From Streptantibioticus silvisoli (lineage in GTDB: Bacteria; Actinomycetota; Actinomycetes; Streptomycetales; Streptomycetaceae), in the NCBI RefSeq assembly GCF_027947535.2, contig NZ_JAAGKO020000001.1, forward strand, positions 186,001-250,000: a stretch of 64,000 nt of DNA, given 5' to 3'. Positions 27,049-35,672 of this stretch are shown here, piece after piece. The notes under the pieces were generated by a model, which saw only the letters and a list, made by a program, of their open reading frames with translations, made no database searches and was not told where the DNA came from. Numbering within the stretch: the first letter of the stretch is position 1; every line of letters starts with the position of its first letter. The position numbers and the translations under genes were made by a program.

Positions 27049-27099
27049 GAAGATATCTCAGACTTAAGTCTTGTCAACAAGCAAAAGTGGTGCTGTTAT
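27049..27099. promoter_or_regulatory. divergent promoters sharing one palindromic operator
   Basis: Rightward promoter: TTGTCA (27071-27076), 17 bp, TGTTAT (27094-27099). Leftward promoter: TTGACA (27077-27072 on the minus strand), 16 bp, TATCTT (27055-27050). Their -35 elements overlap. AGACTTAAGTCT (27060-27071) is a perfect 12-bp palindrome inside the leftward spacer and touches the rightward -35. One bound dimer, most simply the ROK protein encoded at 30474, would switch off both operons. The AT-rich island stands out sharply from the GC-rich surroundings. Confidence 0.75.
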
Positions 27100-27140
27100 G
27101 CAGGACATCGTTAACGCAAAGCTGCGAGTAAGGACGATTC

Positions 27141-28547
27141 ATGCACATGCGGTCGCTTAGGGTGAGAAGTCTGACGGCGGGCGTCGCGGCCGTGCTGGGC
27201 GCCGGCCTGCTGGCGGGCTGCTCGGGCGGGAGCGGCTCCGCCGCCCACTCGGGCAAGTCCATCACCGTGTGGAGCGAGGAGAACGCCACCGACCGGATGG
27301 CCGAGCAGCGCACGCTGGCCGCCGAGTTCACCCGGCAGACCGGCATCAAGGTCAACCTGGTCGGGGTCGACGAGGACCAGCTTCCCCAGCAGGTGGAGGC
27401 CTCGGCCGCGGCCGGCAAGCTGCCGGACGTGATGGGCGGCATCCCGCTGGCCCAGCTGTGGCAGATGTACTCCAACGGCCTGGTCAACACCGACGCCGCC
27501 GCCACGGCCCTCAAGAGCCTGGGCCGCTCCACGTTCAACGCCAACGCGCTGAAGCTGGCCAGCGACGGCTCCAAGCCGCTCGCGGTCCCCAGCGACTCCT
27601 GGCAGCAGATCCTGGTCTACCGCAAGGACCTGTTCGCCAAGGCGCACCTGCCGGTGCCCGACACCTACGCCAACATCGTCAAGGCGGCGCAGACCCTCGG
27701 CACCGGCTCGCTGAACGGCATGTCGCTGTCCACCGACCCCAAGGACGTCTTCACCCAGCAGAGCTTCGAGGACCTGGCGGTCGCCAACAACTGCCAGATG
27801 GTCGACTCCTCCGGCACCGTCCAGCTCGACAGCCCCGCCTGCCGCACGGCGTTCAAGACCTACGACCAGCTCGCGGCCACCGGACCGGCCGGCACCCAGA
27901 CCGTCGACACCACCCGCGCCACCTACCAGGCGGGCCAGTCGGCGATGGTCGTGTGGTCGACCTACCTGCTCGACTCGCTGGCCGGCCTGAACGGCGACGT
28001 GCCGCCCAACTGCCCGCAGTGCAAGAGCGACCCGGGCTTCCTGGCGAAGAACTCCGGCATCGTCACCGCGATCAAGGGCCCGAACGGCAGCACCCCGGCC
28101 CAGTTCGGCGAGATCTCCTCCTGGACGGTCACCAAGTCCGCCAACGCCCCGGCCGCGACCAAGTTCGTGGAGTTCATGATGAACCAGGGCTACGAGGGCT
28201 GGGTCGGCATGAAGCCCGAGGGCAAGATCCCGGTGCGCACCGGCACCCCCGCCGACCCGAAGAAGTACGTCGACGACTGGTACGGCATGAAGATCGGCGT
28301 CACCCGCTTCGAGCCGCTGGACCAGCTCTACCCCAAGCCGTTCCTCAACACCTTGCTGGCCGGCGTGTCCAACATGCGGCGCTGGGGCATCACCGAGGGC
28401 CAGGGCGCCCTGGTCGGCGCCACCGAGGGCTCACTGCCGGTGCCCCAGGCCATCGGCGCCATGGCCGGCGGCGACCACGTCCCGGCCGCCGCCACCGCCC
28501 AGCAGGCAGCCGCGGCCGTGACCGCGCTGAAGAAGACGCTCCACTGA
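27141..28547 (+). CDS. ABC sugar transporter solute-binding lipoprotein
   Basis: The 468-residue protein is a family-1 (MalE/UgpB-like) extracellular solute-binding protein. The N-terminus is a lipoprotein signal with lipobox LLAGC (Cys near residue 29) followed by a Gly/Ser linker. The body has the typical SITVWSEENATDRMAEQRTL start and a WTVTKSANAPAATKFVEFMM segment. It sits on the outer face of the membrane and delivers sugar to the two permeases encoded next. AAGGAC lies 5 bp before ATG 27141. It is first in the rightward operon, under the shared operator. Confidence 0.93.
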   Translation: MHMRSLRVRSLTAGVAAVLGAGLLAGCSGGSGSAAHSGKSITVWSEENATDRMAEQRTLAAEFTRQTGIKVNLVGVDEDQLPQQVEASAAAGKLPDVMGGIPLAQLWQMYSNGLVNTDAAATALKSLGRSTFNANALKLASDGSKPLAVPSDSWQQILVYRKDLFAKAHLPVPDTYANIVKAAQTLGTGSLNGMSLSTDPKDVFTQQSFEDLAVANNCQMVDSSGTVQLDSPACRTAFKTYDQLAATGPAGTQTVDTTRATYQAGQSAMVVWSTYLLDSLAGLNGDVPPNCPQCKSDPGFLAKNSGIVTAIKGPNGSTPAQFGEISSWTVTKSANAPAATKFVEFMMNQGYEGWVGMKPEGKIPVRTGTPADPKKYVDDWYGMKIGVTRFEPLDQLYPKPFLNTLLAGVSNMRRWGITEGQGALVGATEGSLPVPQAIGAMAGGDHVPAAATAQQAAAAVTALKKTLH

Positions 28548-28585
28548 CCGCGCGCACCACCGTCGCCCCTGAGGGAAGCACCGAC

Positions 28586-29557
28586 ATGAGCACAGCCACC
28601 GGCGGGAAACGCCGCCGGATGTCCCCCCTGCAAGCCCAGCAGAACCGGGCCGGCCTGGCGTTCGTCTCGCCGACGCTGCTGGTGGTCCTGGTGATCGTCA
28701 TCGTCCCGATCCTGTGGACCGTGCTGCTCTCCTTCCAGCAGGCCAAGCTGATCGACCTGCAGAGCATGAACCTGTTCGGCAACTGGACGTTCGGCAACTT
28801 CGTCCAGGTCTTCACCCAGCCCGGGTTCTGGTCCTCGCTGTGGACGACGCTCGTCTACACCGTGGGCGGCACCGTCGGGTCGATCGCCCTCGGCCTGGTC
28901 GCCGCGCTGGCCCTGCGGCGCCCCTTCCGCGGCCGGGGCATCCTGCGCGGCACCATGCTGCTGCCCTACGTGGCGCCGGTGGTGGCGGTCACCTTCGTGT
29001 GGGAGACCGCGCTGTCACCACAGACCGGCATCGTCAACAGCTGGGGACAGCACCTGCTCGGCTGGCACAAACCGATCGCGTTCCTGTCCACCAGCGACTA
29101 CCGCGCCGACCTCCTCGGCCTGCACGTCCACCTGCCGCTGGCGCTGCTGACGGTGGTGGCCTTCGAGATCTGGCGCTACTTCCCGTTCGCCTTCCTCTTC
29201 CTGCTGGCCCGGCTCCAGGCGGTGCCGGGCGGCATCGAGGAGGCCGCCACCGTGGACGGCGCCACCCTCACCCAGCGGTTCCGCCACATCCTGCTGCCGC
29301 AGCTGATGCCGGTCATCGCGCTGCTGTCGGTACTGCGGTTCATCATGACGTTCAACAAGTTCGACGACGTCTACCTGCTCACCGGCGGCGACTCCGGCAC
29401 CGACGTGGTCTCGGTACGCGTCTACGACTTCCTGACCGCCAGCTACGACGTCGGCTCGGCCGCCGCGCAGGCGCTGGTGCTGGCCGTCATCCTCATGGTG
29501 CTGCTCGGCATCTACTTCGCTTTCTTCGCCAAGCGCGTCCAGGAGGAGCAGGCATGA
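28586..29557 (+). CDS. ABC sugar transporter permease (MalF-type)
   Basis: The 323-residue membrane protein has six predicted spans. The ATPase-contact EAA loop is present as GGIEEAATVDGATLTQRFRH (near residue 215). The charged N-terminus and first span (LAFVSPTLLVVLVIVIVPIL) are typical of MalF/UgpA-type permeases. ATG 28586 has GGGAAG upstream and follows the binding-protein gene by 38 bp. Its stop overlaps the start of the second permease (ATGA). Confidence 0.93.
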   Translation: MSTATGGKRRRMSPLQAQQNRAGLAFVSPTLLVVLVIVIVPILWTVLLSFQQAKLIDLQSMNLFGNWTFGNFVQVFTQPGFWSSLWTTLVYTVGGTVGSIALGLVAALALRRPFRGRGILRGTMLLPYVAPVVAVTFVWETALSPQTGIVNSWGQHLLGWHKPIAFLSTSDYRADLLGLHVHLPLALLTVVAFEIWRYFPFAFLFLLARLQAVPGGIEEAATVDGATLTQRFRHILLPQLMPVIALLSVLRFIMTFNKFDDVYLLTGGDSGTDVVSVRVYDFLTASYDVGSAAAQALVLAVILMVLLGIYFAFFAKRVQEEQA

Positions 29558-30420
29558 CCCGCGCCCAGTTCGAGGACCGCTTCTTCGGCATCGTGCGCTA
29601 CGCCGTCATCGCGGTGCTGGTGATCGCCACGGTCTTCCCGTTCTACTACATGGTCATGCTGTCCTTCCGGTCCACCGGCGCCCTGCTGCTCGACCCCGGC
29701 GCGCTGTGGCCGAACCTGAGGGAACTGACCCTCGGCACCTACCGCGACATCCTGGAGCCGACCTCCCGGGGCGGCCAGGGGCTGCTGGCGATGCTGCGCA
29801 ACTCCGCACTGGTCTCGCTGGGCACCGTGGTGCTGACACTGGCCGCCTCGGTGCCGGGGGCCTGGGCGATCAGCCGGCTGAAGTTCGTCGGCAGCCGCCA
29901 GATATCGGCGCTGTTCCTGGCCGTCTACCTCTTCCCGGCGACCCTGCTGGCCGTACCGCTGTTCGTGATGTTCTCCCGGATCGGCCTCCAGGGCAGCCTG
30001 ATCGGCCTGGCCGTCGTCTACATCGCGCAGACCGTGCCGGTCTCCATCTACATGCTGAAGAACTACTTCACCACCGTGCCGCTCAGCATCGAGGAGGCCG
30101 CCGCCCTCGACGGCTGCTCGCGGATGACCATCCTGCGCAAGGTGGTGCTGCCACTGGCCGCCCCCTCGCTGATGGCCACCGGCCTGTACGTGTTCATGAT
30201 CGCCTGGAACGAGTTCCTCTTCGCGCTGCTGTTCCTGGCCGCCACGCCGGGCAAGTGGACGGTCTCGCTGGGCCTTTCCCAGATGAACAACGCCATCCAG
30301 GTGCCCACCACCGTCCTGATGGCGGGATCGGTCGTGCTGACCATCCCCGTGATAGTCCTGTTCTACGCCGCCGAACGGTTCCTGACCGAGGGACTGACCA
30401 GCGGCGCCGACAAGAGCTGA
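29554..30420 (+). CDS. ABC sugar transporter permease (MalG-type)
   Basis: The 288-residue product is the partner inner-membrane permease of the carbohydrate importer. It has six spans and the EAA motif LSIEEAAALDGCSRMTILRK (near residue 180), followed by the conserved VVLPLAAPSLMA helix. No ATP-binding subunit is encoded anywhere in this locus. In Streptomyces such importers are commonly energised by a shared MsiK ATPase encoded elsewhere, and that is the likely arrangement here. It overlaps the first permease gene by 4 bp and has AGGAGG upstream within that gene. Confidence 0.93.
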   Translation: MTRAQFEDRFFGIVRYAVIAVLVIATVFPFYYMVMLSFRSTGALLLDPGALWPNLRELTLGTYRDILEPTSRGGQGLLAMLRNSALVSLGTVVLTLAASVPGAWAISRLKFVGSRQISALFLAVYLFPATLLAVPLFVMFSRIGLQGSLIGLAVVYIAQTVPVSIYMLKNYFTTVPLSIEEAAALDGCSRMTILRKVVLPLAAPSLMATGLYVFMIAWNEFLFALLFLAATPGKWTVSLGLSQMNNAIQVPTTVLMAGSVVLTIPVIVLFYAAERFLTEGLTSGADKS

Positions 30421-30473
30421 CACCGCATCGGCCCCGCCGGCACCCGGCGGACCCACCAAGGAGAATCGACCGG

Positions 30474-31745
30474 ATGGCATCGCCCCGGAGCACCGCCGGC
30501 CATCTGCTGGAACTGATCCGCACCGGACAAGCCCGTACCCGGGGCGAGTTGCAGAACCTCACCGGACTGTCCCGCTCGACGGTCGGCCACCGGCTCGACC
30601 AGCTGTTCGCCGCGGGATGGCTGGCCGCCACCCCCGGCCAGCTGTCCACCGGCGGCCGCCCGTCGGTCCTGCTGACCTTCGACCCCGGCCACGCCGTCGT
30701 GCTGGCCGCCGACCTCGACACCACCCACGCGCGCGCCGCCGTACTGGACCTGGCCGGCAACGTGCTGGCGGAACGGTCCGGCGGCCTGCGGGTCGCCGAC
30801 GGGCCCGAGACCGTCCTCGACCGGCTCGGCGACTGGTTCGGCGACCTGCTGGCCACGGCCGGCCGCACCCCCGCCGCCGTCTGCGGCACCGGCCTTTCGG
30901 TGCCCGGACCGGTGGAGTTCGACTCCGGCCTGGTCATCCGGCCGCCCATCATGCCCGGCTGGGACGGCTACCCGATCCGCGAGCGGCTGCGCCGCGCCCT
31001 GGCCGAGCACGCCGGCACCGACCCCGGACTGCCGGTGCTCATCGACAACGACGCCAACCTGATGGCGCTCGGCGAGCAGCGCGCCGGGTTCCCCGGCTGC
31101 TCGACGTTCCTGCTCGTCAAGGTCTCCACCGGCATCGGCGCCGGCGTGGTGATCGACGGCCGCGTGCTGCGCGGCGTCGACGGCGGCGCCGGCGACCTCG
31201 GACACATCCGGCTGCACGACCGGGCCGACGCGCGGTGCATGTGCGGCAGTTACGGATGCCTGGCCGCCGTCGCCTCGGGCCGCGCGATCGCCGGACAGCT
31301 CACCGCCCTCGGCATCCCGGCCGAATCCGGCTGCGACGTGCGGGCCGCGCTCGACGACGGGCTGCCCGAGGCCGTCCGGCTCGCCCGGGAGGCCGGACAG
31401 CGCTGCGGCGAGGTGCTGGCCACCGCGGTCACCCTGCTCAACCCCGGCGTGCTGATGATCGCCGGCGACCTGACCGAGACCCACTTCCTGACCGGGGTCC
31501 GCGAGGTGCTCTACCAGCGCGCGCTGCCCCGGGCCACCCGCAGCCTCCAGATCGTCACCTCCAGGCTGGAGGACCACGCCGCGCTGTGCGGCGCCGCCGC
31601 CATGGTCGTCGAGCACCTCTACGCCCCCGAACAGGCCGACGCACGACTGGCGGCACCGGTCCCCGCCCGGCCCCCGGCGCCGTCGGGCACCTCCGCCCCG
31701 GCGCCCGGCCCCGAGTCCGTCCCCGCCGCCAGGAGGACCCCGTGA
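30474..31745 (+). CDS. ROK-family transcriptional regulator
   Basis: The 423-residue protein combines an N-terminal winged helix (residues about 8-60, RTRGELQNLTGLSRSTVGHR) with a ROK sugar-kinase-like body. The body has AADLDTTHARAAVLDLAGNV as phosphate-1 region, DNDANLMALGE (near residue 190) and the zinc motif CMCGSYGC (near 258). It belongs to the XylR/NagC class of sugar-responsive repressors. An Ala/Pro-rich tail ends the protein. It is encoded inside the transport operon it probably controls, with the 27060-27071 palindrome as likely operator. AAGGAG precedes ATG 30474. Confidence 0.9.
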   Translation: MASPRSTAGHLLELIRTGQARTRGELQNLTGLSRSTVGHRLDQLFAAGWLAATPGQLSTGGRPSVLLTFDPGHAVVLAADLDTTHARAAVLDLAGNVLAERSGGLRVADGPETVLDRLGDWFGDLLATAGRTPAAVCGTGLSVPGPVEFDSGLVIRPPIMPGWDGYPIRERLRRALAEHAGTDPGLPVLIDNDANLMALGEQRAGFPGCSTFLLVKVSTGIGAGVVIDGRVLRGVDGGAGDLGHIRLHDRADARCMCGSYGCLAAVASGRAIAGQLTALGIPAESGCDVRAALDDGLPEAVRLAREAGQRCGEVLATAVTLLNPGVLMIAGDLTETHFLTGVREVLYQRALPRATRSLQIVTSRLEDHAALCGAAAMVVEHLYAPEQADARLAAPVPARPPAPSGTSAPAPGPESVPAARRTP

Positions 31746-32614
31746 GCACGATCGCACCGGTCGCCGTCGGCCTCGTCGGCGCCGGCCCCTGGGCCCGCGC
31801 CATGCACGCGCGGATGCTCGCCGCCGGCCCCGAGACCCGGCTGGCCGCCGTATGGGCCCGCCGGCCGCAGGCGGCTGCCGAACTCGCCGCCGCCTACGGC
31901 ACGGTGGCCGCCGCATCGGTGGAGGAGCTGTTCGACCGCTGCGAGGCGGTGGCGTTCGCCGTGCCGCCGGCCGTCCAGGCGCCGCTGGCGGTACGGGCGG
32001 CCCGGGCTGGCAAGGCGCTGCTGCTGGAGAAGCCGCTCGGCGCCGACCTGGCCGCCGCCCGGTCCGTGGCCGACGCGGTGGCCGCGACCGGGGTGGTCTC
32101 CCAGTTGGTCCTGACGAAGCGGTACCACCCCAGCACCCGGGAGTTCCTGGCCCGGGCCGCCGGCGCGGAGATCCTCGGCGCCCGGTCGTGCTACCTGCAC
32201 GGCGCGTTCCTCGGCGGCGAGGCGGCCACCGGCTGGCGGCTGGAGCAGGGCGCGCTGCTCGACCTGGGCCCGCACCTGCTGGACCTGCTGGACGCCGCCG
32301 TCGGCCCGATCGCCACGGTACGGGCGACCGGTGACTCCCGGCAGTGGATCGAACTGACCTGTGAGCACCGTGACGGAGCCGTCAGCCAGGCGTCCCTGTC
32401 GGGCCGCGTGCGGCTGCCCAAGCCCCGCACCCGGGTCGAACTGCTGGGCCCCGCCGAGGAATTGGTCTGGGACTCCGGCGACATCGACCACGAGGAGTGC
32501 TGGACGGTACTGCGCGCCGAGTTCGCCGCCGCGGTCCGCTCCGGCCGCTCGGGCCCGATCGACGCCGCGCGCGGCCTGTACGTACAGGAACTCGTCGAAC
32601 AGGCCCGCGGCTGA
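31742..32614 (+). CDS. Gfo/Idh/MocA-family oxidoreductase
   Basis: The 290-residue NAD(P)-dependent enzyme has a Rossmann domain beginning VAVGLVGAGPWARAMHARML and the family Lys-Pro motif in LLLEKPLG (near residue 98). The C-terminal alpha/beta dimerisation and substrate domain is on the short side for the family, which usually runs 330-390 residues. It probably oxidises or reduces a sugar hydroxyl or keto group. GTG 31742 overlaps the ROK stop (GTGA), so it is the last gene of the rightward operon. Together with the MDR dehydrogenase and the TIM-barrel isomerase encoded leftward, it suggests a keto-sugar step in the pathway. Confidence 0.87.
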   Translation: MSTIAPVAVGLVGAGPWARAMHARMLAAGPETRLAAVWARRPQAAAELAAAYGTVAAASVEELFDRCEAVAFAVPPAVQAPLAVRAARAGKALLLEKPLGADLAAARSVADAVAATGVVSQLVLTKRYHPSTREFLARAAGAEILGARSCYLHGAFLGGEAATGWRLEQGALLDLGPHLLDLLDAAVGPIATVRATGDSRQWIELTCEHRDGAVSQASLSGRVRLPKPRTRVELLGPAEELVWDSGDIDHEECWTVLRAEFAAAVRSGRSGPIDAARGLYVQELVEQARG

Positions 32615-32635
32615 GCCGGCCCGACCTACCCCGCC

Positions 32636-33538
32636 TCACCCGCCGCGCAGCCGGTCGTGCAGAGCCCGTGCCACCCGTGACATGAGGGCCTCGGCGGCCG
32701 GTTGGAGGGCGGCCGGGACCGCGGACTCGGTGAGCATGGCCACGGCGAACGTGTCGCCGTCGTCGTGCTCGACCACGCCCACCTCGTGCCGGAGGTTCAG
32801 CAGGGTGCCGGTCTTGGACGACCACGTCGAGGCGTCGCAGGCGAAGTCGGGCGCCAGCCGGTGCCGGATCACGTTGCGGGCCATGAGCGAGCGCACCCGC
32901 CCGGCGACCTCGGGCGGTACGCGCGAGGGCACCCACAGGGCTTGGAGGAGGTCGACGAAGGCCCGCGCGGAACCGGAGTTGGCGCGACTCACGTCGAGCT
33001 GCTGCACCGGATGGCCGCCGCCCGCCGTGCGGGACCCGATGGCGAGCGAGTGGGCGAGGTGCGTGTCGCCGGGGCCGAACCGCTTGGCGGGAGTCTCGGC
33101 CAGATCACTCAGGCGGTGCCGTACCGCGATGCCGGCGATCCCCGCCTCCCGGACGGCCCGGTGCACCTCGGCCGGCGGTACGAGGTCGAACAGCGCGTCC
33201 GCGGCGGCGTTGTCGCTGATGGCCACCGTCAGGTAGAGCAGGTCGTCGATGGCGATGGCCGCGGGGTGACGGAACTGGCTGAGCCCCGCCGGCCCCGGTG
33301 AGGTGGTACGCCCCGGGGTTATCTCCACCCTCGTGGCTCCGTCCAGCTCCCCGCGGTGGAGGCGGTCCGAGACGGCGACGGCGAGCGGCACCTTCACCAG
33401 CGACGCGACGGGGAGCTCCCGGTCCGGGTCGATGCCGATCTCCTCGCCGGTGGCCAGGTTCCGCACCAGGAAGGACCCCGACAGACCCGCCTCGGCGAGG
33501 AGGTACCGCAGCTCACGGATCACGCGTTCGGTGCTCAT
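32636..33538 (-). CDS. blaB: BlaB-like serine beta-lactamase-fold protein
   Basis: The 300-residue protein has the penicillin-recognising fold with all three boxes: S46-x-x-K (ASLVKV), S108-D-N (ISDN) and K242-T-G (SKTGT). It lacks a signal peptide, so it is not exported like a resistance enzyme. Its gene overlaps a LysR gene by ATGA, and that gene is divergent from a genuine class A beta-lactamase. This is the arrangement of blaB-blaA-blaL in Streptomyces cacaoi, where BlaB is an internal regulatory protein needed for induction. I assign the symbol by synteny and motif, not by alignment. Confidence 0.75.
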   Translation of the reverse strand: MSTERVIRELRYLLAEAGLSGSFLVRNLATGEEIGIDPDRELPVASLVKVPLAVAVSDRLHRGELDGATRVEITPGRTTSPGPAGLSQFRHPAAIAIDDLLYLTVAISDNAAADALFDLVPPAEVHRAVREAGIAGIAVRHRLSDLAETPAKRFGPGDTHLAHSLAIGSRTAGGGHPVQQLDVSRANSGSARAFVDLLQALWVPSRVPPEVAGRVRSLMARNVIRHRLAPDFACDASTWSSKTGTLLNLRHEVGVVEHDDGDTFAVAMLTESAVPAALQPAAEALMSRVARALHDRLRGG

Positions 33539-34440
33539 CCGCCGCCCTTCGTACCGTCCGCCGTCGTCGCGCCCAGCGACCGGGCGACGTGCGCCGCCAG
33601 GCCGTCGCGGACCCGCTCCGCGTCGTCGCCGGTCAGCGCGGACAGACCGTAGCCGCGTGCGACGGGCTCGCCGGCGAGCGGCCGCCACCGCAGCCCCAGC
33701 TCCGTGGCCTGCGGCGCCGAGCACAGGAGGAATCCCCCATCGCGCAGCGTCTCGGACGCGGCGGCGACCAGCGTCGCGGCGACCGTGATCTGCGCGGAAA
33801 CGAGCGCGGCCCGGTGGCCGAGCTGCTCCAGCCGGTCGCGCACGTGCGGCACGTCGTCCTCCGGCTGGATCCGGATCCGCCGGAACGTCCGCTGCCCGCG
33901 GCCGGGCCGCAGGGTCTCCAGGCGCAACGGCCTGGCACCCTCACCGCTGCCGTCGTCCTCGCGGGACGCGACGCCGAGGGGTACAGTCCACTCGGCCTCG
34001 TTCTGCGGCAGGGCGAGGAGCGCGGCGCGCACGGTGTGGGACCGCAGCAGTTCCGCCCGCTCCGGCGGGTCCGCCGCGCGAAGATCCAGCACGGTGCCCT
34101 CGCCGCGGGCTGCCGCGTCGAGCAGTGCGAGCTGCCGCACCGCGCAGGTCCGCGGCACCGCGAGGCTGAACGGCCGGAGTCGGGCCTGCTCGGCGTCGCA
34201 CTCCATGGCCTCGGCGAGCTGTACGAGCCGTCGCGCGGACGGGAGCATGTCCCGCCCGAACGGGGTGAGCGCGGCGCGGCGCGTCGAGCGGTCGAACAAC
34301 CGCTCCCCGAAATGCTGTTCGAGCGCCGCTATCCGCCGGCTGGCCACGGGCTGGGGCACCCGGGCGGCCGCGGCACCGAGGGTGAAGCTGCCGCGTTCGC
34401 TGACGTGCACGAACACGCGGCAGGCACTGACGAGATCCAC
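33535..34440 (-). CDS. blaA: BlaA-like LysR-type regulator
   Basis: The 301-residue LysR protein has its helix-turn-helix at the N-terminus (DLVSACRVFVHVSERGSFTL, then VPQPVASRRIAALEQHFGER, residues about 1-60) and a periplasmic-binding-like effector domain. It is divergent from the beta-lactamase gene, as AmpR and BlaA are, and translationally coupled to the BlaB-like gene downstream. GTG 34440 is preferred over longer upstream starts because the HTH begins immediately. TAGGAT (34449-34454, minus strand) lies 8 bases before it, as for a leaderless transcript. Confidence 0.8.
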   Translation of the reverse strand: MDLVSACRVFVHVSERGSFTLGAAAARVPQPVASRRIAALEQHFGERLFDRSTRRAALTPFGRDMLPSARRLVQLAEAMECDAEQARLRPFSLAVPRTCAVRQLALLDAAARGEGTVLDLRAADPPERAELLRSHTVRAALLALPQNEAEWTVPLGVASREDDGSGEGARPLRLETLRPGRGQRTFRRIRIQPEDDVPHVRDRLEQLGHRAALVSAQITVAATLVAAASETLRDGGFLLCSAPQATELGLRWRPLAGEPVARGYGLSALTGDDAERVRDGLAAHVARSLGATTADGTKGGG

Positions 34441-34523
34441 GGCGACAGATCCTATGCCCAAAACGCATGGGAAGCCGCATTGCTGTCTTTGCCCGGATGA
34501 CAGGACGCCGGAAGGCTGCGTCC
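34441..34523. promoter_or_regulatory. bla divergent control region
   Basis: This 83-bp space between the LysR start and the beta-lactamase start must contain both promoters and the LysR site. The leftward -10 TAGGAT is at 34449-34454. A pair of CGCAT direct repeats (34464-34468 and 34476-34480) falls where a LysR recognition site is expected, but no perfect T-N11-A dyad was identified. GGAAGG at 34510-34515 is the ribosome site of the beta-lactamase gene. Confidence 0.5.
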
Positions 34524-35468
34524 ATGTCTTCTCCGAAGAACCGGACGGCGCTGCTCGCGGCACCTCTTCTGCTCCTGACAGGCCTGCTGGCCGGCTGCGC
34601 CGGGGGCGGCGGTACCCGGACGGCCCCGACGCCCTCCGCCGCCTCCTCGACCTCGGCCGCCGCGACCGGTACGGCGGCGTCGCCGGGCGGCACCGCCCGC
34701 GCCCTCGCCGGGCTCGAGCGCCGATTCCACGCCCGGCTGGGCGTGTACGCGATCGACACCGGGACGGGCCGCACGGTGACGTACCGGGCGGACGAGCGGT
34801 TCGCGCACTGCTCGACGTTCAAGGTCCTGGCCGCCGGGTTGCTGTTGAAGCGCAGCACGGACGCCCAGCTGGACCGGGTCGTCACCTACCACCGCTCCGA
34901 CCTCCAGTCCTACGCCCCGATCACCTCCCGGCACGTCGGCACCGGGATGAGACTGCGCGATCTCGTCGACGCCTCACTGCGGTACAGCGACAACACGGCC
35001 GCGAACCTCATCCTGGAGCAGCTCGGCGGCCCCGGAAAGGTGCAGGCGGCGCTGCGCGGCCTGGGGGACGCCACGACGGATGTCGACCGGACCGAACCGG
35101 CGCTGAACGACGCCACCCCCGGCGACACCCGGGACACCAGCACCCCGCGCGCGCTCGCCACCGACCTGCGCCGATTCGTCCTGGGAAACGTGCTTCCCGG
35201 GGCACGGCGGACGATGCTCGAAAGCTGGCTGGCCCGCAACACGACCGGCGGCCCCTACATCCGGGCGGGGGTCCCGGCGGGCTGGAAGGTCGAGGACAAG
35301 ACCGGCAACGGCGACTACGGCACGCGCAACGACATCGCCGTCGTCCGGCCGCCGCACGGTTCGCCGATCGTCATCGCCGTCCTGTCCGACCGCGGGGTCA
35401 AGAACGCCACCTCCGACGACGCCCTGATCGCGGACGCGACGAAGGCAGCCGTCGCGGCCCTGCGCTGA
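34524..35468 (+). CDS. blaL: class A beta-lactamase (lipoprotein)
   Basis: The 314-residue protein is a class A beta-lactamase with intact catalytic boxes: S97-T-F-K100 (CSTFK), S155-D-N157 (YSDN), E191-P-A-L-N (omega-loop Glu) and K259-T-G261. The N-terminus is a lipoprotein signal with lipobox LLAGC (Cys25), then a Thr/Ser/Ala-rich linker, so it is likely membrane-tethered outside. It should hydrolyse penicillins; the spectrum is not predictable. The symbol follows synteny with the S. cacaoi blaL system. ATG 34524 is preferred because GGAAGG lies 8 bp upstream. Confidence 0.92.
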   Translation: MSSPKNRTALLAAPLLLLTGLLAGCAGGGGTRTAPTPSAASSTSAAATGTAASPGGTARALAGLERRFHARLGVYAIDTGTGRTVTYRADERFAHCSTFKVLAAGLLLKRSTDAQLDRVVTYHRSDLQSYAPITSRHVGTGMRLRDLVDASLRYSDNTAANLILEQLGGPGKVQAALRGLGDATTDVDRTEPALNDATPGDTRDTSTPRALATDLRRFVLGNVLPGARRTMLESWLARNTTGGPYIRAGVPAGWKVEDKTGNGDYGTRNDIAVVRPPHGSPIVIAVLSDRGVKNATSDDALIADATKAAVAALR

Positions 35469-35672
35469 GCGTCCACTTGCCGCGGTCGCCCCCCGTCACG
35501 GCCCGCTCACGCGGCGGTGAACCAGCAGGTCGGGAGCGGTTCCCCGGTCGCCCACCGGCGGCGGTGGCCGGGCCGGCCGCGGCTTTGCGCCGTCTTCCAC
35601 ACCTTTGCCGGCGCCCACGAGGGGTACCCGGACATACCGGAAGAAGCTGAACAGATCCACAGGAAGTGGTGA

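Noticed and set aside
27141-30420. Missing ATPase as a sign of a broken ABC transporter
   Set aside because: Streptomyces carbohydrate importers commonly use the shared ATPase MsiK encoded elsewhere, and all three present components are intact.
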